Of a stretch of DNA of 64,000 bases, positions 1 through 11,158 are shown one piece after another. The stretch's first letter is position 1; each line of letters starts with the position of its first letter. The position numbers and the translations under genes are program-made. The stretch lies in NCBI RefSeq assembly GCF_024753145.1, contig NZ_JANUGU010000008.1, positions 124,001 through 188,000 on the forward strand. The letters are read 5' to 3'. The notes beneath the pieces are model-generated. The model saw nothing but the letters and a program-made list of their open reading frames with translations. It searched no databases and was not told where the DNA came from. The stretch comes from Massilia terrae. Lineage in GTDB: Bacteria; Pseudomonadota; Gammaproteobacteria; Burkholderiales; Burkholderiaceae_D.

Positions 1-2015
1 GTAGGCCATCTGGGCGCGCGTCTCCACCCCTTCCGCGATCACCAGCATGTGCAGGCTGTGCGCCATGTTGATGATGGCCTGCGCGATCGCGGCGTCGTCC
101 GGATTGGTGATGATGTCGCGCACGAAGGCGATGTCGATCTTCAGCTTGTCGATCGGGAAGCGGCGCAGGTAGGCCAGGCTCGAATAGCCGGTGCCGAAGT
201 CGTCGATCGCGACCTTGATGCCCATCTGCTTCAGGCGCGCCAGCACTTCGATAGTGTGCTCGGCCTGGCGCATCAGGGCGCTCTCGGTCAGCTCCAGCTC
301 CAGCAGCGCCGGCTCGACCGCGTGGCGCTCCAGCGCCTCGTGCACGGTCTGTCCCAGGTCGCCCTCCGCGAACTGGCGGCTCGACACATTGACCGCCACC
401 CGCAGGTCGCGCAGGCCCTGCTCCTGCCAGGCCGCGATCTGGCGGCAGGCCTCGCCGATGATCCACTCGCCGACCCGCACCACCAGGCCGGTCTCCTCCA
501 TCACCGGCACGAACTCGGCCGGGTACACCAGGCCGAAGCCGGGACGGTTCCAGCGCAGCAGCGCCTCGACCCCGCTGACACGGCCGGTGTTCAGGTCCAT
601 CTTCGGCTGGTAGTGCAGCTCGAACTGGTCGTCGTCGAGCGCGCTGCGCAGCGCCAGTTCGAGGTCGAGCCGCGCCAGCACCTGCACGTTCATGCCGGCG
701 GTGAAGAAGCGGAAGCCGTCGCGTCCGGCCTCGCGCGCCCGCACCATGGCGGTGTCTGCGTACTTGACCAGGGTGCCGGGATCGGTGGCGTCGTCCGGGT
801 ACATGGCGATGCCGATGCTGACGGTCAGCGCGGCCTGCTGCCCGTGCAGGTCGAACGGCGCGCGCATCGACTCGCGCACCTCGTTGGCGGTGTTGACCGC
901 TTCCTGCTGGTCGCGCGCCATGGTCAGGATCAGCGCGAACTCGTCGCCGCCGAGGCGCCCGACCGTGTCGCGCAGGCGCACGCAGCGCACCAGCCGCGTG
1001 CTGAACTGGCGCAGCAGCTCGTCGCCCAGCGCCGGGCCGAGCGAATCGTTGATGATCTTGAAGCGGTCGATCGCCATGAACAGCACCGCCACCCGCCACT
1101 GCTTGTCGCGCGCCAGCTCGATCGCGTCGCGCAGGTTCTGGAAGAACAGCGAACGGTTCGGCAGGCCGGTCAGGCCGTCGTAGTGGGCCAGGTGCTTCAG
1201 GCGCTGCTGGGCGTGGATGCGTTCGCTGATGTCGCGCGCCACCGCGATCAGCATGTGGCTGTGGCCCTCGCTCAGCTTCTGCCAGCCGATCTCCACCGGC
1301 ACCGAGCCCTGGCCGTCGGCGCGCAGCAGGTCGGTCTCGACCACGTCGTGCTCGCGCGGCGTGCCCTCGTCGCGCAGCAGGCGCTGCAGGTGTTCGCGGG
1401 TGGCCAGGCCGAGCGCCACCGGGTCGATCCGCAGCAGCGCGTCGCGCGAGAAGCCGAGCATGCGGCAGGCGCCGTCCGACACGTCCACCATCGCCATATT
1501 GGCGGCGTCGATCAGGAAGATGGCGTCGGCGGTGGCATCCATCGCGCCGCGAAAGCGCGCCAGCTCGGCGGTGCGCTCCTTCACCTTGCGTTCCATGCGC
1601 GCGCCGTAGTCGTTCGACTCGCGGTGCAGCAGGCGCACTTCGAGCAGGTTGCGGATGCGCGCCATCACCTCCACGGTGTCGAAGGGCTTGCTGATGAAGT
1701 CGCGCGCGCCGGCCTTGAGCGCGGCGAGCTTCTTGTCCGGCTCGGCCGTCACGACCAGCACCGGCAGCCAGGCGCCCGGCTCGACTTCCTTGAGCTGCTC
1801 CATCACCTCGAAGCCGCTCATCAAGGGCATGTGCAGGTCGAGGATGATCAGGTCGTACTGCTTCTCGCGGTGCAGCTCGGCGACCTGACGCGGGTCGGTC
1901 ACACTGTCGACATTGTCGTAGCCGGTGGTCTTGAGCAGGTATTCCAGCAGCTGCACGTTGACCTGCTGGTCGTCGACCACCAGGATGCGGGCGCGGCGGA
2001 TGTCGGCTTGCGAGA

Positions 2016-2019
<4 letters not shown>
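1..2019 (-). CDS. Response regulator with PAS, GGDEF and EAL domains (partial, C-terminus off the window)
   Basis: This gene reads leftward from an ATG at 2019 and is still open at base 1, giving 673 residues. A receiver domain comes first (ILVVDD at residues 12-17, probable phospho-acceptor Asp61 in LIILDLHMP). A PAS-like sensor region follows at about 150-270, then a GGDEF domain with intact GGDEF motif near residue 358, then an EAL domain with EALLRW near 485. The EAL domain continues to at least the DDFGTGYSSL segment and beyond. It should make or degrade cyclic di-GMP under control of phosphorylation. The GGDEF motif is canonical, but the segment just before it is partly unusual, so I cannot say which activity dominates. 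Its start overlaps the stop of the upstream hybrid kinase by 4 bp (ATGA), so the kinase is the likely phosphodonor and the two are probably translationally coupled. Confidence 0.9.
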
Positions 2020-4055
<2,036 letters not shown>

Positions 4056-4285
4056 GCAATACGGGAGTATGGCATCTCGGGTCGTGGTGATAGTTGGAGA
4101 AAGCCTTCGTGAAGGCGCATTTCAGGATAGCAGCAGGCGCCCGCGTCATGTCGCACGGAACGATCGAACGGGCGTCCACCATGGCCGCGTCACGAATGAA
4201 CGTTTTGCAACACAGTTCGCCGCGCTGCGCAGTAGAATGGAGACGCGCGAGCGCGCTTCCACAGCCACGGATCAAGGAGCGAAAT

Positions 4286-4768
4286 GTGACGAACGAACTT
4301 ATCGAACTGGCCACCAAGGTTGGCCGGGCGCTGGAGGGCAAGCGGCTGACACTGGCGACCGCCGAGTCGTGCACGGGCGGCGGGGTATCGCAGGCGATCA
4401 CCGAGATCGCGGGATCGACCGGGTGGTTCGAATGCGGCTTCGTGACCTATTCCAACGCCTCCAAGACCGAGATGCTGCAGGTGCCGGACGCGCTGATCGC
4501 GCAATTCGGCTCGGTCAGCGAGGAAGTGGCGGCGGCGATGGCCGAGGGCGCGCTGGCCAACAGCACCGCCGACATCGCCATCTCGACCACCGGCATCGCC
4601 GGACCCAGCGGCGCGGTGCCGGGCAAGCCGGTCGGCACGGTGTGCTTCGGCTGGTCGCGCGGCGACACCACCCACACCGAGCGCCTGGTGTTCTCGGGCG
4701 ACCGCGCGGCGGTGCGTGAACAGACGGTGGCCTACGCGCTGCGCGGGCTGTTGCGCTTCATCGAGTAG
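4286..4768 (+). CDS. pncC: Nicotinamide-nucleotide amidohydrolase PncC (CinA C-terminal family)
   Basis: This 160-residue, single-domain CinA-C protein carries the family's TAESCTGGG motif near the N-terminus and the STTGIAGPSG motif in the middle. The family deamidates nicotinamide mononucleotide to nicotinate mononucleotide, recycling NAD. I chose the GTG at 4286 because AAGGAG lies 6-11 bp upstream and because homology begins there. An upstream in-frame ATG at 4094 would add an unrelated, basic 64-residue extension. The N-terminal MoaB-like domain found in long CinA proteins is absent, which is the usual state for the short form. The stop overlaps the next gene's GTG by one base, so the two are probably co-transcribed. 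Function is assigned by family only. Confidence 0.92.
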   Translation: MTNELIELATKVGRALEGKRLTLATAESCTGGGVSQAITEIAGSTGWFECGFVTYSNASKTEMLQVPDALIAQFGSVSEEVAAAMAEGALANSTADIAISTTGIAGPSGAVPGKPVGTVCFGWSRGDTTHTERLVFSGDRAAVREQTVAYALRGLLRFIE

Positions 4769-5655
4769 TGCGCCGGCTGGCCTGGCGCACGGCCGCGGCC
4801 AGCCTGGCGCTGGCCGGCGCTGGCGCGCACGCGGCGCCCGCGGTGACCGTGTATGCGGCGGGCGACATCGCGCGCTGTGGTTCGGCCGACCCGAAATGGT
4901 CCGGCGCCGCGGCCACCGCCGCCATCGTGTCGCACGGCCTGGCGCAGGATCCGTCGGCCGCCGTATTGACACTGGGCGACCACACCTATCCCGACGGTCG
5001 CACCGCCGAATTTCACACCTGCTATGCGCCGACCTGGGGCCGCTTCCGCGACCGCACCTGGCCCTCGCCCGGCAACCACGAATACGCCAGCAAGGGCGCG
5101 GCGCCCTACTTCGCCTACTTCGGCGAACGCGCCGGCAAGGGTTACTACAGCGTCGAACTCGGCGCCTGGCATGTGGTGTCGCTGAACAGCGGCCTGTCCG
5201 GTGCGCCGATGCGCGAGCAGCTGGCGTGGCTGCGCCAGGACCTGGCCGGCCGCAAGGCCCGCTGCACGCTCGCCTATTGGCATATCCCCCTGTATAGTTC
5301 AGGCGGACACGCGCCCAACCCGGTCATGCGCGAGGCATGGCGCATCCTGTACCAGGCCGGCGCCGACCTGGTCCTGTCCGGCCACGACCACGATTACGAA
5401 CGCTTCGCGCCGCAGGACGCCGACGGCCGGCTGGACGAGGCGCACGGCCTGCGCCAGTTCGTGGTCGGGACCGGCGGCGCCTATCCGACGCCGTTCCGCT
5501 GGCCGGTCGCGCATACCGAATCGCGGGAGAATTCCCGCTTCGGCGTGCTGCGCCTGAAGCTGGCGGACGGCGGCTACGAGTGGCGCTTTTTGCCGGTGGC
5601 CGGGACCGAGGGCCAGGGGCCGGAGCCGGACCACGGCAGCGGGCGCTGCCACTGA
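4768..5655 (+). CDS. Secreted metallophosphoesterase
   Basis: This 295-residue calcineurin-like phosphoesterase has a probable signal peptide at 1-22 (ending AGAHA-AP). Metal-binding blocks are visible in order: GD (AAGDIAR), GDHTYPDG, GNHE, a His in YWHIPLYSS, and GHDHDYE. The fold is that of the iron/zinc phosphatase superfamily, and the enzyme should act in the periplasm on a phosphomonoester or diester that cannot be named from sequence. The GTG start shares one base with the TAG of pncC (TAGTG). Pairing with a cytoplasmic NMN deamidase may be chance. The C-terminal 10 residues are polar and end in CH. Confidence 0.85.
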   Translation: MRRLAWRTAAASLALAGAGAHAAPAVTVYAAGDIARCGSADPKWSGAAATAAIVSHGLAQDPSAAVLTLGDHTYPDGRTAEFHTCYAPTWGRFRDRTWPSPGNHEYASKGAAPYFAYFGERAGKGYYSVELGAWHVVSLNSGLSGAPMREQLAWLRQDLAGRKARCTLAYWHIPLYSSGGHAPNPVMREAWRILYQAGADLVLSGHDHDYERFAPQDADGRLDEAHGLRQFVVGTGGAYPTPFRWPVAHTESRENSRFGVLRLKLADGGYEWRFLPVAGTEGQGPEPDHGSGRCH

Positions 5656-5686
5656 CGCACACAAAAAATATATCTGGAGCTTAGGG

Positions 5687-6415
5687 ATGCACAACACGGT
5701 TCACTTCATCTTGCAGGGCAAGGGCGGCATCGGCAAGACACTGGTCTCGACCATCCTCGCGCAATGGCTGGCCCAGAAGGACGACGCCAGGCTGCGCTGC
5801 TTCGACACCGACCAGGAGAACCCCACCTTCTCGCGCTACAAGGCCCTGAATGTGAAGCACGTGCCGGTGATGACCGACACCCGCAACATCGACCCCAAGC
5901 GCTTCGACGCGCTGATGATCGACATCCTGGAAGAAGAAGGCGACTGCGTGGTCGACAACGGCGCCAACAGCTTCACGCCGCTGATGGCCTACCTGATCGA
6001 GAACGACTGCTTCGCGATGCTCGAGGAAGCCGGGCGCAAGGTCTACATCCACACCATCGTCGGCGGCGGCGACACCCTGCACGACACCGCCACCGGCTTC
6101 GCGGCCACCGCCAAGGCCACGCACGTGCCGCTGATCCTGTGGGAGAACGAGCACTTCGGCCGCCTCGCCTCCCCCAGCGGCAAGGTGTTCACCGAAGCGC
6201 AGACCTACCTCGATCACGCGACGCGCGTGTGTGGGCGGGTGGTGCTGGCGGCGCGCAACCCGGACACCTTCGGCGCCGACATCAAGAAGATGAACACCGG
6301 CCGCCTGACCCTGTCCGAAGTGCGTGAGAGCGAACGCTTCAACGTGATGGAGAAGCAGCGCATCAAGGTCGTATTCCGCGACCTGTTCGAGCAGCTCGAC
6401 AAGGCCGGCTGGTAA
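5687..6415 (+). CDS. TraL-like P-loop ATPase (IncP plasmid TraL family, chromosomal)
   Basis: This 242-residue protein begins with a deviant Walker A motif of the ParA/MinD class (GKGGIGKT, residues 11-18), followed by a CFDTDQENPTFSRYKAL segment. Length, the opening FILQGKGGIGK, the DTD and YKALNV blocks, VVDNGANSF and the ending LFEQLDKAGW match what I remember of TraL from IncP plasmids such as RK2. No other conjugation gene lies nearby except the TraM-like gene 6 bp downstream. TraL's role in conjugation is itself poorly defined. Here the pair may have been adopted for another task such as positioning or envelope work. A GGAGCTTAGGG stretch provides the ribosome binding site before the ATG. 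Confidence 0.72.
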   Translation: MHNTVHFILQGKGGIGKTLVSTILAQWLAQKDDARLRCFDTDQENPTFSRYKALNVKHVPVMTDTRNIDPKRFDALMIDILEEEGDCVVDNGANSFTPLMAYLIENDCFAMLEEAGRKVYIHTIVGGGDTLHDTATGFAATAKATHVPLILWENEHFGRLASPSGKVFTEAQTYLDHATRVCGRVVLAARNPDTFGADIKKMNTGRLTLSEVRESERFNVMEKQRIKVVFRDLFEQLDKAGW

Positions 6416-6421
6416 ACCACC

Positions 6422-6880
6422 ATGGACCAGCAAAAACTGCGCACCCTGGTGTTCGAAAAGACCGGCGTGAAGATCGACGTCGACGATCCCGTGTTCGCGC
6501 TGGTCGCGCTGAACGAGGCGGTGCTGGAAGAAGCGGTCGAGCGCCACGTCGGCCTGCTGCACGAAGCCAGCGGCGCGCTGGCGGGCAAGGTGGCCTCGCT
6601 GCAGGGCCGCGCCGACGCGGCGCCGGTGGCGCATGGCGGCGGTGAGCGGCGCATGCTGCTGGTGGCAGGCGGCGCCGCCGTACTGGGCGCGGTGCTGGTG
6701 CTGGTCGGGCAGGCCCTGTTCTTCCGGCCCGCCCCGGCGGCCGCGCCGGTGCTGCAGGCGAAGGAACTCACGCCCGAGCAAAGCGCCGCGCTCCAGCAGG
6801 GCGAAAAGCTGGCCCGCATCGTCTCGAAACTGGACAAAAAAACCCGCAGCGCCATCGAAGCCGAAATGCAGAAACCCTGA
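6422..6880 (+). CDS. TraM-like single-pass membrane protein, partner of the TraL-like ATPase
   Basis: This 152-residue protein has an N-terminal helical soluble region (1-70) with a DDPVFALVALNEAVLEE block resembling the start of IncP TraM. One membrane helix spans about 78-101, and the charged helical tail ends EAEMQKP. It starts 6 bp after the TraL-like gene, so they form an operon. A soluble ParA-like ATPase plus a membrane-anchored partner suggests a nucleotide-dependent membrane complex, but that is inference. Homology is recalled rather than computed, and the similarity is strongest in the first 40 residues. Topology is probably N-terminus in the cytoplasm, since RR precedes the helix. 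Confidence 0.6.
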   Translation: MDQQKLRTLVFEKTGVKIDVDDPVFALVALNEAVLEEAVERHVGLLHEASGALAGKVASLQGRADAAPVAHGGGERRMLLVAGGAAVLGAVLVLVGQALFFRPAPAAAPVLQAKELTPEQSAALQQGEKLARIVSKLDKKTRSAIEAEMQKP

Positions 6881-6910
6881 CGCGGCCGCCCGGGCCGCAT
6901 GGAGGACGAC

Positions 6911-9727
6911 ATGAAGCCTGGACTGCTGTTCGCCGCCACCCTGCTGCTGGCCGGGCTGTGCGGCCCCGTTCCGGCCGCCGCCCCCGCCGTGCCGCCCGCG
7001 CCCACGGTGCGCATCGACTACCAGAAGACGGTGCTGGCCAACGGGCTGGAAGTGATCCTGGTCGAGGACCACCGGCTGCCCGTGGTCGCGGTCAATATCT
7101 GGTACCACGTCGGGCCGGCCAACGAGGCGCCGGGACTGACCGGCTTCGCCCACTTGTTCGAACACATGATGTTCGCGCAGACGCGCCACGTGCCACGCGG
7201 GATGGCCGACAGCCTGCTGGAAGGCGCCGGCGCCACCGACAGCAACGGCAGCACCGACTTCGACCGCACCAACTACTTCGACACCGCGCCGTCCAACCAG
7301 CTCGAACTGGCGCTGTGGGTCCACGCCGACCGCATGGGCTACCTGCTCGACGTGCTGGACCAGGCGGCGCTGTCGAACCAGCAGGACGTGGTGCGCAACG
7401 AGCGCCGCCAGAACATCGAGGACCGGCCCTACGGCATCGTCGAGGAGGCGCTCTACCACACGCTGTTCCCGAAGGAGCATCCCTACTACGCCGATGTGAT
7501 GGGATCGCACGCCGACATCCAGGGCGCGAAGCTGGCCGACGTGCGCGAATTCTTCCGCCGCTACTACGGGCCGAACAACGCCAGCGTCGTCATCGCCGGC
7601 GACATCGACAAAGCGAAGACACTCGCGCTGGTGCGCAAATACTTCGGCAGCTTCAAGCGCAGCGAGCCGGTCGCGCGGCGCACGGTAGCCACGCCGGCGA
7701 TTACCAGCGAACGGCGCGTGACGGTGCCGGACCGGATCGAGCTGCCGCGCGTGTTCATCGGCTGGCTGACGCCGCCGGCCTACCAGCCGGGCGACGCCGA
7801 ACTGGACGTGCTGGCGCAGATCCTCGCCGGCGGCAAGTCGAGCCGGCTGTACAAGACGCTGGTGTACGACCGCCAGATCGCGCAGGAAGTGAACGCGTCG
7901 CAGAACTCGTACGCGCTCGCCTCGACCTTCGTCGTGGACGTCACCGCGCGGCCGGGCCAGTCGCTGCATGACATCGAGGCCGCGGTCGACGCCGAGCTCG
8001 CGGCGCTGCGCGACAACGGCCCCACCGAGCGCGAAATCGAACGGGCTCGCAACACCATCGAGACGCGGCTGGTGGCACAGGTCCAGAAGCTCGGCGGCGA
8101 AGGCTTGGCCAACCTGGTCAACCGCTACAACCAGTACACGGGCGACCCGGGCTATCTGCAGAAGGACCTGGAGCGCGTGCGCCGCGTGAGCGCCGCCGAC
8201 GTCCAGCGCGCGGCGCGCCAGTACCTGCAACGCAATGCGCGCGCCGTGGTCGAGGGCGTGCCCGGCAAGCAGCAGCTGCCGCCCGACGTGCCGGCGCCGC
8301 CGCCGTCCAAGCAGAAAGCGGCGCCGGTGGCGGGCATCAACCGCGACGAAGCCTGGCGCTACAAGGCGCCCAAGGCCGGCCCGGCGCCGCGCTTCACGCC
8401 GCCCAAGGCGAACAGCTTCCAGCTCGCGAACGGGCTCACGGTGATCCACTACTACAATCCGGCGCTGCCGCTGGTGGCGGCGCGGCTGGTGGTCCGCAGC
8501 GGCACCGATGCCAATCCTGCCGACCTGCCGGGCCTGGCCGACTTCACCGCCACCACGCTGGACGAAGGCACGGCCACGCGCAGCGCGCCGCAGCTGGCCG
8601 ACGAGATCGCGCAGCTGGGCGCCTCGTTCGGCAGCGGCAGCACGGCGGACGCCTCGGCGGTATCGTTGTTCGCGCTGAAATCGAACTTCGCGCGCGGCTT
8701 CGAGATTTTGGCCGACGTCGCGCTGCGTCCGGCCTTCCCCACCGCCGAAGTCGAGCGCCAGCGCGCCAGCCGCCTGGCCGAACTGGCACAGCAACGCGAC
8801 GAACCTGAGCTGGTGGCGGCGGTGGCCGCCAGTGGCGCGCTGTACGGCGCCGATCATCCCTACGGCTACGGGCGCCTCGGCACCGAGCCTGCGATCCGCG
8901 CCGTGACGCGCGACGACCTGCTGGACTTCTGGCGCCGCCACTACGTGCCGGCCAATGCGGCGCTGGTGGTGGCCGGCGACATCACACGCGACGAGCTGCG
9001 CACGCTGGCGCAATCGCAGCTGCAGGGCTGGTCCGGCGCGCTACGCGACGGCTCCGGCCCGGGCGCGCCGGAGACCACGCAGGCGCGCGTCGTCATGGTC
9101 GACAAGCCGGGCGCGGCGCAGACCGCGTTGCGCGTGACAAGCATCGGTGCGGCCCGCACGACGCCGGACTATCCCGCACTGGAGGTGATGAACGCGGCGC
9201 TCGGCGGACTGTTTTCGAGCCGGATCAACAACAAGCTGCGCGAGCAGAAAGGCTACAGCTACGGCATGTTCTCGCAGTTCCGCTACGACCGCACCGCGGG
9301 GCCGTTCGCGGTGTCCGGCAGCGTGCGCGGCGACGTCACCGGCGCCTCGGTGAGCGAAATTTTCAAGGAGGTCGAGCGCATGCGCGCGCAGCCGATGCGC
9401 GAGCAGGAACTGGCAGGCGCGCGCAACTCGCAGATTCTGTCCCTGCCGGCGCTGTTCGAGACCGATGAAGCGATCAGCGGCAGCATGGCCGACCTGTTCG
9501 TGTTCGGCCTGCCCGCGGATTACTACCAGCAGCTGCCGGCGCGCCTGTCGGCCGTGAGCGCGCAGCAGGCGCAGGCGGTGGCGCGAAAGTATCTGGCGCC
9601 CGAGCAGATGGTGGTGGTGGCGGTGGGCGATCGCGCCAAGATCCAGCCGCAGCTGGATGCGCTCAGGCTCGGCAAGATGGAGTTGCGCGACAGTGATGGG
9701 CAGTTGCTGGAGCAAACAGGAAAATGA
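6911..9727 (+). CDS. Secreted M16 family zinc protease, two-domain (pitrilysin/YmxG type)
   Basis: This 938-residue protein has a signal peptide at 1-23 (LLLAGLCGPVPAAA). The first M16 domain carries the inverted zinc motif HLFEH (H81, E84, H85) and the downstream acidic NERRQNIEDRPYG region. A second M16 domain from about residue 500 lacks HxxEH and should be the inactive half of the clam-shell fold. Such fused proteins degrade peptides in the periplasm. I start at ATG 6911, which has GGAGG 5 bp upstream and leads straight into the signal peptide. An ATG four codons earlier lies on top of that site. A linker rich in Ala and Pro (about 445-475) joins the halves. It follows the TraLM-like pair by 30 bp and may be read with it. 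Confidence 0.92.
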   Translation: MKPGLLFAATLLLAGLCGPVPAAAPAVPPAPTVRIDYQKTVLANGLEVILVEDHRLPVVAVNIWYHVGPANEAPGLTGFAHLFEHMMFAQTRHVPRGMADSLLEGAGATDSNGSTDFDRTNYFDTAPSNQLELALWVHADRMGYLLDVLDQAALSNQQDVVRNERRQNIEDRPYGIVEEALYHTLFPKEHPYYADVMGSHADIQGAKLADVREFFRRYYGPNNASVVIAGDIDKAKTLALVRKYFGSFKRSEPVARRTVATPAITSERRVTVPDRIELPRVFIGWLTPPAYQPGDAELDVLAQILAGGKSSRLYKTLVYDRQIAQEVNASQNSYALASTFVVDVTARPGQSLHDIEAAVDAELAALRDNGPTEREIERARNTIETRLVAQVQKLGGEGLANLVNRYNQYTGDPGYLQKDLERVRRVSAADVQRAARQYLQRNARAVVEGVPGKQQLPPDVPAPPPSKQKAAPVAGINRDEAWRYKAPKAGPAPRFTPPKANSFQLANGLTVIHYYNPALPLVAARLVVRSGTDANPADLPGLADFTATTLDEGTATRSAPQLADEIAQLGASFGSGSTADASAVSLFALKSNFARGFEILADVALRPAFPTAEVERQRASRLAELAQQRDEPELVAAVAASGALYGADHPYGYGRLGTEPAIRAVTRDDLLDFWRRHYVPANAALVVAGDITRDELRTLAQSQLQGWSGALRDGSGPGAPETTQARVVMVDKPGAAQTALRVTSIGAARTTPDYPALEVMNAALGGLFSSRINNKLREQKGYSYGMFSQFRYDRTAGPFAVSGSVRGDVTGASVSEIFKEVERMRAQPMREQELAGARNSQILSLPALFETDEAISGSMADLFVFGLPADYYQQLPARLSAVSAQQAQAVARKYLAPEQMVVVAVGDRAKIQPQLDALRLGKMELRDSDGQLLEQTGK

Positions 9728-9747
9728 AATAAAGTTCTTTCGTTATA

Positions 9748-9788
9748 AGCTGATTCGAAAGAGCATGCTTACGAATCGCTAAATTTTT
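9748..9788 (+). terminator. Possible weak terminator after the M16 protease gene
   Basis: An imperfect inverted repeat (GATTCG at 9752-9757, CGAATC at 9772-9777, extended by AGC/GCT) is followed by AAATTTTTC. The whole gap 9728-9843 is AT-rich and must also hold the promoter of the next gene, so the call is weak. Confidence 0.35.
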
Positions 9789-9843
9789 CTTTCCTTTATC
9801 GAGCTTATTGATTACATTTTCAAAAACCTCATAAAGGAGACCC

Positions 9844-11127
9844 ATGGAACGCCGACATTTTCTTGGCGCGATGATGAGCTGCGCGGGACTGGGCGCAAGC
9901 GCCGGGAGCGAAGCGCGCGGCACCAGCGAAGCAAACGGAGCAAGCCTGTCGCTGTCTGCGCCTGCGAGCGATGCGCGCGCCTACCAGCTCGAGCTCTTGC
10001 GGAAAATGGCCATGCCCGTGCTGGAAAACATGGCGAGGGGGCAGTTGAAGAAAAAGTTCCCGCTTGAACTGAGCCCCAGCTGGGGCAAGGCGGACACGCG
10101 GGTCGCCTATCTTGAATGCTTCGGACGCCTGATCGCCGGCCTCGCGCCCTGGCTGGCCCTGCCGGATGACGACAGCGCGGAAGGCAAGCTGCGCCGCCAG
10201 CTACGCGAGCTTGCCTTGCAAAGCTTCGCCAATTCGGTCGACCCCGCCAACCCCGACTACCTGGCTTGGGTGTCGAGCAACCAGACCTTGGTCGACTCCG
10301 CCTATTTCACGAACGCGCTGATGCGGGCGCCGAAGGCCCTGTGGGATCCGCTCGACGCGGTGACCAAGAAGCGCATCATCGCGGAGATCAAGGGCGTGCG
10401 CCGCTACGAGCTGGGCTACAACAACTGGCTGCTGTTTGCCGCCATGAACGAGGCGTGGCTGCTGTCCATCGGCGAGGAGTTCGACATCCTGCGCATCGAT
10501 ACCGCCGTGCGCAAGATGGAGGAGTGGTACGCGGGCGATGGCTGGGTCAAGGATGGCGAAGCCTTCCACTTCGATTACTACAATTCGTACGTCATCCATC
10601 CGATGCTGCTTGAAATCCTGGAGCAGATGGCCGGCCATCAGCGCGCGATTTTCTACCGGAAGCCGGAGGACATCCGCGACCTAGCGCTCAAGCGCATGCA
10701 GCGCTATTGCGAACACCTGGAGCGCTTGATTTCGCCGGAAGGAACTTATCCGACCATCGGCCGCTCGCTGACCTACCGCACGGCGGCGTTCCAGCCGCTT
10801 GCCTTGCTGGCCTTGCGCAAACAACTGCCGGCGTCGCTGCCGGAAGGCCAGGTCCGTGCCGCCCTGCACGCCGTGCACACGGCGGTGTGGCGCAATCCGA
10901 CCAATTTCACCGCGGACGGATTCCTGACGCTCGGTTTCGCCGGCCACAATCCGCAGATCGCGGACTCCTATTCGAACAACGGCAGCATGTACATCGCTTC
11001 GACCGGCCTGCTGTCCCTCGGCCTGCCGGCGAGCGACTCCTACTGGACCAGCCCGGCGCTGGACTGGACGCAGAAGAAGGCGTTTGCGGGACAGCCCTTC
11101 CCCAAGGACTACGCCGTCAATTATTGA
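9844..11127 (+). CDS. Exported DUF2264 protein (glycoside hydrolase family 154-like)
   Basis: This 427-residue protein opens with a twin-arginine-like leader (MERRHFLGAMM) and a small-residue stretch, so it is probably exported by Tat. The body matches DUF2264, with NNWLLFAAMNEAWLL, EEWYAGDGWVKDGEAFHFDYYNSYVIHPML, and an (alpha/alpha)6-barrel-like helical pattern. DUF2264 members are placed near unsaturated-uronide hydrolases, so a role in degrading acidic polysaccharide is plausible, but no substrate can be named. AAAGGAG lies 5-6 bp before the ATG. The next gene begins 31 bp later, and together they look like a small secreted degradative operon. The upstream gap is AT-rich and probably carries the promoter. 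Confidence 0.82.
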   Translation: MERRHFLGAMMSCAGLGASAGSEARGTSEANGASLSLSAPASDARAYQLELLRKMAMPVLENMARGQLKKKFPLELSPSWGKADTRVAYLECFGRLIAGLAPWLALPDDDSAEGKLRRQLRELALQSFANSVDPANPDYLAWVSSNQTLVDSAYFTNALMRAPKALWDPLDAVTKKRIIAEIKGVRRYELGYNNWLLFAAMNEAWLLSIGEEFDILRIDTAVRKMEEWYAGDGWVKDGEAFHFDYYNSYVIHPMLLEILEQMAGHQRAIFYRKPEDIRDLALKRMQRYCEHLERLISPEGTYPTIGRSLTYRTAAFQPLALLALRKQLPASLPEGQVRAALHAVHTAVWRNPTNFTADGFLTLGFAGHNPQIADSYSNNGSMYIASTGLLSLGLPASDSYWTSPALDWTQKKAFAGQPFPKDYAVNY

Positions 11128-11158
11128 TTCGCGTGCAGACAATAAAAAGGAACCCAGC

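Noticed and set aside
5681..9013. Minus-strand open frame of 1110 codons opposite the TraLM-like and M16 genes
   Set aside because: It has no signal or motif and is Arg/Gln/His-biased, while the other strand carries a Walker motif and HxxEH.
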